DNA from: Uropetala carovei
Lineage: Eukaryota; Arthropoda; Insecta; Odonata; Petaluridae
Reading direction: 5' to 3'
Length of the DNA: 64,000 bases
Assembly: GCA_036926305.1 (NCBI GenBank)
Contig: JAXCHB010000143.1
Coordinates: 10,836,501-10,900,500 of the forward strand
Shown here in pieces: positions 26,101 through 38,100 of the stretch. How positions within the stretch are numbered: position 1 is the stretch's first letter; every line of letters starts with the position of its first letter. The notes beneath the pieces are model-generated. The model did not search any database and was not told where the DNA came from. It saw only the letters and a program-made list of their open reading frames with translations. The translations under genes and the position numbers were made by a program.

Positions 26101-29100
26101 TCTGAGAATATCATACACTGGGAATGTTTCTTTCACATTCAGTCATTAACATTTCAAATTCTCAAGCAATTACTCGCGTATACAGCACAAGGCCAATTAC
26201 TTCTGATTAACAAAATATAAATAAAACAGAACAAAATATAATAACGTACAGTACATGTAATAATAATAACTAGCAGCCCGTTGCAGCTACGCCTGCAAAT
26301 AATCTAAATAGGTAGGCCTTAGGTTAGATCTTCTTTGTTCCCTATTCATTTGACGTGCTTCCCTATTTCTTTGTCTTTCTTGTACTCTCCGCTCCTCATC
26401 TACACGGGCAATCCTATGAGCTTCCGCATCTCTTTCTCTCTCTTTCCTACAATACTCTTCCTTTGATCTCTGGCTCCTCTTCCTTTCTCTGGCAGATGTA
26501 GCTGGGCTAATAGCTCTCCTTTTCACTTAGAGAAATTACGTGATCACAATGTCACAGACTTACTCAATGCTAGTTTAACATCGCGGTATATTCAAAGGGG
26601 AAAAATTTTTAATTCTACCTTACCTTAGTTCCAATGATTATCGTTGTACCCTTATAGACGAACTCACAAACAGTTGCTTTCCTTCAAGAGTCTATCAACG
26701 ACTGCTTTTAACTTCTTACAGGACCTACTATAAAGGCGACATCAACGCAAGCGTTTATTTAGATTATCAGTGAAGAGAAGATAACAATAACTCTTTTATT
26801 TCGTCTATTGGAAGGCTTAATTGGCCTTAAATGAATCGGAGGCAACAATGAAAGTCTCCTTGGCAACGCCCGGAATGAGACGAAAAATCCGCAAAATTTC
26901 GAAAAAGAATGCGTATTTCTGAAATATTCGACCGCGTAACGTGTAAACATTGCAAGAATAAGATAGTATAAAGCTTTAGCCGTCGAATAAACTAAAAAAG
27001 AAGAAAATCGGTCCATATTTACGTATTTTAATGAACGAAGGAAAAAAACCTTGCATTCTGAAAAATCGAAAATCCCGTGTAAGCTTATGGGAAAATATAA
27101 TTGTCTCCTGGATTCGAACCCGGAACACTTTAGCAAAGGAAAATATTTTTCCAGGAACCTCATAGCCAGTAGAAACAAAACGCCGTTTACAGCATATCTT
27201 TACGACGAACGGTTCTCGAGAAATACGCGAATTACTCGAGACTTCATACGCACGGACGCAGCTTCATTACGTGCATAATATATAGGATATATATAGAGAA
27301 GCACAACTATCAGTAACAGTAAAAACAGTAATAATTATAATGACAATAATTGAGGCGCCAATTTGGCTCGGAAATGAAAAAATTGGTATAGACCAGGGCT
27401 GCCACCATTGTTTTTTCTAAATCCTGTTACCGACATCCTGTAAAATCCTGTAATATGTAATATCTTGTTTTATTATGCAAAGTGTACAAATTTATGCTTT
27501 CAATATTTTCAGCACCTGCATCGCATATTTTATGTAAAATTATTTACAACTGTTTATGCATAGCCCTGTAACTTAAATGTAATCGTGCTTTTTATGAAAT
27601 TTACCCTGCATTACAAATCAACTGTATTGGCATAGAAAGTTTTAAAAAATGTATTCAAGTTTAAATATACAGTAAATAGCACAAATGCATTGAAAACAAT
27701 AAGTAACCATAGGCCTAGTTTACAGAACAGGCTTTAGATTAAGAAATCTGTTAAAATAATTTACACTTTTAATGATATCAATATAATGATGCAACAAAAT
27801 TAGACAAAATGAAAAAAATTTCTACTTCTTTCGCGGTTTCGCTTCAGATAGATTATTCAACCGATATTGCGGTAAAATATCAAAATCGAAATTTTGGATA
27901 TGCGGGCATTACAGAATTCCATTTTTTCCGAATATTTAGCTGTAAAAACGGGGTTGTGGGCATTACTCGAGTAAATACGGTAATACCGCGCATAACGTGA
28001 AACAAAAAAATCTGAATTTATAATAAATACAGTAAAAAAAACTGCAGAATTTTGACATCGCAACATCACAGTTACATACAAAACTGTGGAGATCGCGTTA
28101 CTTGCAACTGTTCCATATGACTTAGTTTCTCTAATTGTATGTTGTAGCTTCAAGTAACCGAAACGGTAACAAATTCAGCCATAAAGTATCGTAGTTTATT
28201 AAAAATGCTGGAGGATAATAAAGCGTAGTAATATCCTTCCCTTTCTTATAACGTAAAATATACCGCGGCACATGAAGGACTTTATCTCGGCACGCCGCGC
28301 GCCGGTTGCAGAGCTCTGCCATATCAGCGCAATATGAGAAGCGCACATACGAATATCTCAACGCAACATTTTAATAAGGTAAAATAATTAAATGCATCAA
28401 TTTGTCAGTATTTTTTCTTTAAAATGTTTCAATTTGAAGCTTTTATCATTTATAGTTTACGAGAAATTTAAAGGTTAACTTTGTCTTGGACTTGTCAAAC
28501 CGCGTCTTGTGAATTCGTGCTATGTTAGGTTTTACTGTATAAATATGCCGTAGGTTGCCGATCCAGTTCAACAGCTAGTTTTTGCGTTCAGTCTCACAAG
28601 TTCTAGTTTTCGCGCTTCATCCAAAGTATATTACGATACGTACGTACTTACGGAACAACTTCATCGAATGTATTCGTATTATTCGTATATAAATATTAAT
28701 AATCTCGGAATTTCTTAGTAGTCGACGTATTTTTTAAGCGAAAATCTCAGATAACTACAGAATTTTTCCTTATAAATATCCGTGAATCACGGAAATGTCC
28801 GTTTTTCGTTAAAAAAATCCGTGAAAACGGCAGCCCTGGTATAGACAAAAATTATGGAGAGACAGAATCTAACTTAAGTTGTAAGAACTGGAGGTCATAT
28901 TAAAAAGAATCTTAGACGTTGATGAAAGAAGTCTACGTCATTGCAAGTGAAAAGGGAATTGAGCAAATGTGGGAATCCAGGGAAAAGGGAATGTAATATT
29001 TCTTTTCCAAACAAGTGATGGGTATATTGTTTAATAAATGAAATTGCAACCTTTTATAACCTGCTTGATACAAGCACTTCCAAACTATTCAGATACATTG

Positions 29101-32100
29101 AAATTACACATATTTAAAAATACATGGTACAGTCAAAAAGTTCCTGGAATGCCTGTCAGTATTGACGGTTTATGTGCAATTTGGAAATTAGCTTTAGTAT
29201 TGAAGGAGAAGTCATTGCAGCAACACAGGAAAACATTCCTGTTTTGATTCCAGCAGCTCTAGAAACACTGGCAGAAGAGCATTGTGGCAGAGGGAGAATA
29301 TCTTGAGGAAGGATGTGCTTAATGTTGTTCATTATCACCAGTCAAACATAATACTCCACAGCTTATAACAAAGAAACTGGTAATACAAAACGGATTTTGT
29401 CTCTCTGTATAGCTAAAGGTTAGTGCTCGATAATAATGTATATGTGGCCTGCTGTCAATTGTTTGCAGAGCACTCTGACAGGTGGTCCAAGAAATTTTTT
29501 ACTGTACCACATATATTTCTTGTGCCAAGTTCAGGGATATTCTATTTAATATATTATTTTTATATAAAAAGAGATGTTATAATTAATAATGTATCTGCAG
29601 TGATATATATTTTTTTAAGTGAATAAAAGAGTAAGTGAAAAAGATGGGGTCCCAGCAAAAATAGGTATGTGAAGCCAAAAATTGTAAATTTAAGATTTGT
29701 AATTAAAATGAATTTAATTATAAATTCTTAAATTAATGTAAATAATGTTCAAAAATGACCAAATATGATACTTAAAATCATTAAATTCATATCTTGTTAG
29801 TGGCTAACCTTTTAGATAATTTTGGCAATAAAGGATTTATATAAATTAGTGGTTTCAAAGGCAGGAGATTTTTTATAAAATATTAAAAAGTGGCATGTCA
29901 TCAGTGTAACAGGTAACTCTAATATGGTGCACCAGTTACATCACTAACCTTGAAATAATGTATGAAGGTTTCTGGATGAAGCCCTTTAATCTCTGAATCC
30001 AGTGTTGACTATTTACATTAAAATTTCTCCTGAATAGCTTTCCATCTGGAATACAGAGTATTTCTAGCTAAGGTGAATACAAATATGAATTTTACCAATA
30101 AAATGCTACAATCACAGATATCCTAAGTGTATGCACTAGTATTGATATTGTTTCGATTTAAAAAAATTATCAATCTCAATATTTTCTATTGCTTTTCAGA
30201 TTGCCATGGAGGTAAATCAGGCTTACAAACCACTTGTTAATGTCCTACATGAAGTGGAAAAAAATCACTCCAAGATAACAGTTTCTGAATTCCCACCCAT
30301 GGCTGAGCTTTTGACAACTGACAATACACATTACTATTATTATTCTGGATCGCTTACTACACCACCATGCAATGAAATTGTCACCTGGATTGACTTCACT
30401 GATCCCATTCCACTGTCACATCATCAGGTGAGAAAAAAGCACACCTCTCCTTAGGGGCATATTTAAGAAAATTTGCAGGAAGGAATTATGTGCATGTTCA
30501 TGTGATTTAATGGGACAGAAAGGAGCATGACCAGAATTTAAAAAATATAAATTTTTACTCTTTCTTTGAAAAAACTGAGTTGCGTTACCAGGGCCGGCTC
30601 AAGACATTTTGGCGCCCCAAGCAGATTTCAATAATGGCGCCCCATCGATACATAAATTTTACATTAAAATTCTGTAGTTTAGTAGTATAATATGATATAA
30701 TTATTTTGAAATTTTGTGTATTTTTATGATTAAACAGTTTAATAAGAAATCACGGTTTTATTCACAGAAAAATGAATTTGAATGTCACAAAGAAATTATA
30801 AATTGTGCGATACTTATTTCAATGACAATGAGATTGATTGGAAATATTTCATCGATATACATATGCACAGATGGGGCTCAATCAATGGTTGGCAAACTTG
30901 CTGGTGCACTAAGTTTCATAAAGTAGGCATCGAAAAATTCAACATCGACACACTGCCTTATTCATAGACAAGTACGTGTTGCAAAACGCATAAATAAAGG
31001 CAGTGACGAACTTATCTAAAGCCAATAGTACAAATTGCTCTTTGAATGAAATAGAAAGGATGAAATTGATTCTTGATTGCAAAATGCACTTAGGAGTCTG
31101 TGAATACTGCGAAGGAAGGATGCAGGGGAAAAGGAAGCGACGAAACGAATAGATTCAAGCCTTATCTTGGAAATGATCTTGGAAAGACATTCCGAAAAAA
31201 ATGATTTAAAAAATGTCGGTCGGGTTGAAAAGCGGGCTTTATCGTGAATAAATGAAACTTCAAATGTATGACTGATTACGAACTTCAAGAGCAAGATGAA
31301 TATCGTCTATTACTTGGAATCATTACAACAAAGGACAACTTTCGTTACAGAATCAACTTACGAATTTGTTACCAATTTAAAATTGAAAATTTAAAACGAC
31401 ATTCAGGATGAATTTCTTAAAAGGAAATAAAATTGCCCAATACTAGAGTTAATTACCAAAAATTTTAAAGAGAAAAATCTCTACGTTAAACTGCTTATCA
31501 AAGGTTGGTTTAAGAAAGAGTAGAATAGCAACAAACTTATTTGAATTAAACTAAAAAATAATTTAACCATACAAAGTGAAATATGTACCTATATATAAAG
31601 ATCGAATAAAAAGATATATATACTAACTTCCTGGTTTAGAAAACCTTCGTTGATCATAGACTAGGTATATCTCCAACCTCAGGGTGAAACACCCGCTTTT
31701 ATCAATGGGAAAAATAATATTTACACTAAATATTGACGTCTCTTCTTGAGCAAAGACAAAAACATATCAATTATGCCCAAGGAAAACTAACCTGCTGTTA
31801 CTTGATAACAGATTCTTCAAACGCTAAAAGACGCACACCACTCGACTGACGTTTCCACAACAATGGGCGTATTGGAACAAATGCGGACAAATACTTCTTT
31901 TTCGATGTCACCAATGCAATATGCGAGGGAGGAGGAAATGTTGAAGGAGAAGGGGTTGAAAACAGTGGTGTGAGAATATGTACCCTGTCCTCACATACCC
32001 TAACACAGCGTAGCAATTACTAAGAAACAGTAAAAGCAACCCAAAAGATATGTATTTCGTCCTCAAACAAGAGCCGCAACCAATCAACCGAGAATTTTGA

Positions 32101-35100
32101 ATTTGCCTGAATGAATGCACGTGGAAACAAAGAGGAACCGCAGGAGGGAGGATCTTGGGTTATCCCGTATCCTCCTCGGACTTTGTAAAGATTTCCTTTG
32201 TCTTGGGCACCCTTGCAGATGCCTACCGTTGGCCAACTTCTGATGAGACTGCAGAGGCTAGTAATGCGGGGGCGATGCCGAGGCATGACCTTTCTCCCTC
32301 CCCCCTCCAACCTAAGGGAATGCTTCTCTCTTCAGTCCTTTGGTGCAAGGGGTGCATTGCACCCGAACAGTAACCCCCTGGAGCGGCAAATCACAGAGGG
32401 AATCAGCTACAAATATTAGGGGCGGTGAGAACTGCTTTCACCCGGTCGGCAAAGATCCCCGGCATGTAACAGCAATAAAATGTTAGAAAAACCACATCCA
32501 ACCATCTGTATTCGGTGGATTTCTTGGAAGCCGCTTTGGGAAATACTGTTTTACTATTTGGAGTAGAGCTGCCCCTGAACATTCATTTGATGTCACATTC
32601 TCACATTTATTCGCCAGCTGCAAACACTAAACATATCAATGGAAAACCAACGAAAAAACTAAATTAAGGTATTTTCCAAAATATTTTGCCAGGAAAATTT
32701 GCCGCCCCTAAAATTCAGCGCCCCAAGCGGTCGCTTGGTCTGCTTGTATTGTTGAGCCGGCCCTGTGCGTTACACAGATTAATAGAAATCAGAGCTGGGA
32801 AAGTTCCGGTTCCAGAACAAGGAATGATTCCACAATGGTTCCTAGAATGGAAGTTATTGGAACCGGAACCTGAACAATGTCAAAATTTTGGTTCCGGAAC
32901 AGTTCCCTTAAAAATGAATAAATTATTATTATATTTTTAAATTTATTTTAATTTAAAACATAGACTTAGATTTCTATGGTTTTACTTTTTATACATTATG
33001 AAAATGTGCACTTTCTCTTTCTTCCTTTCTCCATACGTAGTAATGGGAAAGTATTGTGATCACGAAAAAAATCAACATTGAGATTTCATTGGAAATACAT
33101 GTTTTGAGGTTCCTAGAACATGTTTAGACTATTTTCGGAATGATGTCTGCGTGTGTGTGTGATTGTGGGCGCTCTAACTCAATAAGTATTTGCCATATCG
33201 TTACCAAACTTCATATATAACATTTTAGCACGAGCACAAAGAACTGATTAGTTTTTGGACAATAACGGTTAACCGGAAGTCGAGGTTTATTCGAAACCCG
33301 ATTCGGTTTTTGCGATATTTCTCCTTTAAAACATCATTATTTTATATACAATTCTATACAACAGTTATAGAGAATGTAATTTCCTAAAACTTTTATTTCA
33401 AACAATTTTCCATAGCAGTTATTGTTTAGGATTTATTTATAAATAATCAGTTCCGTCAAATATTTCCTTATAAACGTCGTTATTGGTAATCTTCGTGAGG
33501 ACCAAAGTTGTAGAGAATAATATTTCTTCCAGGTTTTATTTGAAACAAATTCTCTTAGAACCATCCATTTCGGAGATATTTTGCTTTTTCTAGTATACAG
33601 CGCCACTACCATTTAGCGGTGAATTCTGTAAACATATTCAAAATATACCTAATTTACAGTAATAAGGACGACTGTGTTCTTTTTCGATAGGAAATAATAA
33701 TTTTGCCTTATAATGCTATTCATAATAATTTAAATATCTATACCCCAAATATGGAGAAAGTCATGTGTTGGCCATATCAGATTTTTTAAGTTAGATCTCG
33801 TGTTTGGATCCAGGTATCCAATCCATCTACATTTTGTTTCAATATTTTGCATAATAAATTCTGGTAAAAAGCTGTTCAAAGATTACATAAAGCAGTAACT
33901 TACAAATAACACTGAATTATCTACTCAAATACATTCTAAGAGCTCACTTTCAAATCAGTTTGATCATCTTTCTTTGTATATCATAAAAAAATAAAATCTA
34001 AATTCTCATGTTACCCTATAAATCGCCAGATTGGTGGATGGCAGGGGGTGCAGCACACCAAAGTCTATCTTGTATCTACTCTCGCAGGTATCACTCTCTT
34101 GTTATGGTCTCGTATGATCCTTGTGAAAAACGAACCTTGATATCTCTGCATCCTAGTTATTTTCTCGCATTTTATCCTTGTGATCGTACCTACCTACAGT
34201 GGCAGGATACAAGGAAATTATGGGGTTGGAAGGTGGATTGATTCTTGATGTTTTAATATCATCCATAATCGAAAGAAAGAAACCCATTTGATGAATATTA
34301 TTTGGAACTTGAATTTTTTGTGTAATTGATCAATGATGTTTTTTAAGACGATGATTCAAGAGAACCTTTATGAATTTTAAGACGACACATCTTGATGCTA
34401 TTGACAAGAAAAAACTATATTGTAATCATCTGCCAAATAAAATTTTCTCATACAATATTTGATTTTATCATGCAAATTGAAAGGAACCAATAAGGTCACA
34501 CAAAAATCATCTTATAAACTACAAGCTTGGACAGAGGTAGGCAATTTTTATCTATCCACAAGTCGACCCTGACTGTAAATAATGCACGGTGTCAATAATT
34601 GTCTAATTCATGTTCTAAGTTGTATTTCTCATCCCCTTGAAGAGCTGACAATATAAATATTATGTATAAAAATTTATTTTTAACCGTTAGCTGCTTCTCA
34701 ATAAGGTGACTCAACAGTAATTTTATTTCGACAAAATGTGTAAAGGTTTCCCTGGAAATGCCTTATATTTATGTAGCCAACTGTTTGTAATATAACTAAA
34801 CCTCCCTAAATAAATACTGAATTATATTACTACTAGTGTAATGCCCATTGAAATATCAACAGAAGAATTATAGATAGTTAGATAGATTATTATTATTTTC
34901 ATTTAAAATAATTAATATCACTTTCACATACGAAATATTTTGTCATATACAACATATCTAATGAATATTCTGTTGTTGACGGGCTATCTTTAGTTAAACT
35001 TAAAATAGTTGTCTCTCTTTCCCTCCCTTTCCCCCCTTTCACACCCTCTCCCACCCTCTATCTCCCTCCCCTTCTCTCTTCTCCCCTTCTTTCTCCCTCC

Positions 35101-38100
35101 CCCCTCTACTTCCCTCTCTCCCCCTCCTTCTCGCTCCCCCTATCTCTCTCTCCCCCCCTCTCTCTCGTATTAAAAGCATACAAAGCACACTTACACCCAT
35201 AAGGATTGATACAACAATAGGATTTTCAGGTCTAACAATATAATTGGTAGCCAAGGCAACATTCCGTTAAAATGGCAATATTTCCTCAAAATATGTGAAT
35301 TAAACGTATAATATGAGCGATTTCGAATGGTATGCGGAAAAAGATGAACAGAATAAGAAACTTTGTAATTTTTTCTTCAAAATGATTCAGATCCGAAGAT
35401 CGTACGTTAATTCCTTGTAATTTTAATTTCCAAAACAATAAAAGCCTGCACATCAAAAAATTGATTTTTACATGTTACCTTATGGTAAATTAGCTGAAAG
35501 TACCTGGCGATGCCTGGGTTATGTCAGACGTCTTTGGCGAATAAAATTATGTATTATATGGTAATACAATCATTTCTCCCTTTGCGCACCTCAAAACGTG
35601 TATTTCTGTTGAAATCTCGATTTCGAATTTTTTCATGAAAACAATACTTTCTCTGTACTACGTATATAGGAGAAAGTAAAAACTAATTCTGAGATATCTC
35701 TGATACCTATGAATTGGGCCGGGAGGGTCCATGGAGGTCCGGAGAGAACGTGAGCATACGTGAGAGTAATAGGATTTCGAGTTTAACAATGTAACCTGTT
35801 GGCAAGGCAACTTCACGTTAAAAACACTAAATTTTGTCAAAATATGATATTAAAACATTAAATTTGAAAAACCACCAAGAAAAAAGAAATGAATTAAACG
35901 CTAACCAATACCCGGCAGAAAAGGATGTAAACCGACAAATAAATAATCGTGGAACATAAATTAAGAGTACAGCCAAAGAACATAAGTTCAATTTAAAAAC
36001 CACCACGAAAAAAGAAATGAATTAAACTCTAACCAATAGCTGGCATAAAAGGTGTAAACCGACAAATAAGTAATCAAGGAACAAAAATCAAGAGCACAAT
36101 CAAAGAATATAAACAAAGAATACAAAATGAACAACTAAGAACGAAAACAAAGAAAACAAACAAAGAACACAAAAAATGGACACGAAACGAAAGCAAATGC
36201 AAACAACAAACTAACCGAAACCAACCAACGAATAATCTCCTAAAGCTCAATGTATCTGATGATGGCGACTGACGCTTTCCATTCAGTTTCTAAATAAACA
36301 ACCAACAATCACAAAATAGCGTGTCATAGTGATGAGTAAATATTGATTATGTGGAATATGAGTTTGTATGTCAACATAATAACAGAAGAAACTAAATAAG
36401 AATACCTATTATTACTCTAAATAGATATAAAATTATTGATCTTAATTGTGTTTTCCATCGTAATTAACTGAATAATAGATTGAGATATTCGAACGAATCG
36501 ATTTTAAATAATGTAGTAAAATGTTTTACTTTTCTAATGTAATTAATTACGTGAGTGTATCGGTAGTGTTAACATTTTACCCATGGAACCGCAGACACGA
36601 ATTCTTAATTTTAGTTCAGAAGACATAATAAAGTTCAACAAAAGTATTATTCAAATAAAATCTTTCAAAATTCACTGCGTTACGTGTTCAAAATGTTAAT
36701 CTAATTTAGTTCTTGTATTAAAATAACAATTATTCAAGAGTGAACCTTATTTCCAATTGATAAAACTCTCTTTTAATTCAAAACAATATTATATATTACA
36801 AAAAAGTAAAAAAAGTAATAAAAGATGCAGGAAATTATATTTTCTACATTTTTTGTAATGGTCAATGTATACAATAATGACGTATTGTTGGAGAAATATC
36901 GCAGAAACCGAATCAGGTTTCGAATAAACCTCAACCTCCGGTTAATCGTTATTGTCCAAAAACTAATCAGTTCTTTGTGCTCATGCTAAAGTGTTATATA
37001 TGAAATTTGGTATTAATATGACAAGTACTTTTTGAGGTAGAACGCACACAATCACATACATACATACATCCATCCATCCACATACACACACATACATCAT
37101 TCCGAAAATAGTCTAAACATGTTCTAGGGACCTCAAAACGTGTATTTCCGTTGAAATCTAAGTCGATTTTTTTCGTGATCACAATACTTTCCCATTACTA
37201 CGTATGGAGAAAGTAAAAAGAATGATGTCTCGTGTTACTTACAACTAGTCGTTCAGTTGACGTGCACATACAGATTGATAGAATATCATTGCTACGGAGA
37301 CCATAGTACCTGTAAATCATACCATCAGTATTAACTGCATTGCGAGCGCGGCGATATATCACAAGCAGTTTGGCTGTATAGAGTGTGTCGAAACGTGAGA
37401 ATCAGTTTCGTTTTTTCTGGAAGATTGTGATTCTTTCAATATACAGTAGTAAGTAGCTATGTTCATTTACTAATTCATATGTATGTATCTTACTATATAT
37501 GAATATGGGTGTCCAAAGCGTAACTTTTAACAAGATAGCTTAATTATATTTTTTTCTTGTAACTTTATTATTATTATTTTTACTTGGTCATAATATAATA
37601 ATGTTCATACTGTTTGTAATTGAAGTGAATGCATGCCTACAAGCTGTATACATAAAGTCCATTTGAACAAAGAAAGGACTACGTGAAGCTCCCCTTTTGG
37701 AGTGGCATAATAATCAAATTTAATAATAAAATTTAGGTACTTTCCTGTTAATGGGAATACCACTTTCCTGTTAACGGGAATACCTCCAGGACCCTTCGCA
37801 GGACCTGGTACTTACGTATTATCCCCATGCCATACTTATGTACAACATTAACAGAAATTGATTGGCCTGTCTCGACATTTACAAACCCAATCTCCAGGCA
37901 ACGTGGAGGGTTTCTTTGGTTCCGGACGAGGCAAAGGGCACAGTAGCGCCCGGAGACGACTACCTATCACAACAAAGCGAGCTGAAGGCTCATCAATATA
38001 TCCTTTCAATGTTATATCCTCTTGACTGTTGTGCCACAAATTGAGAGGATATATCGACGAGCCTTCGGCTCTTGCGCCCTTCGCCTTGCCCAGAACCAAA

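Larger units (their letters stand above)
22819..30199 (+). other. carbonic anhydrase intron 3 (7.4 kb)
   Basis: GT at 22819, AG at 30199. It contains a mariner-like fragment, two GGGCCC-rich hAT-type elements, a Helitron-like end and a 1.4-kb hAT, listed separately. CpG frequency falls across this intron, reaching the very low level of the central domain by about 28.9 kb. Confidence 0.6.

Noticed and set aside
34008..34241. 77-codon frame, Trp/Tyr/Cys-rich
   Set aside because: No family match, intronic position, CpG-poor sequence without codon bias.
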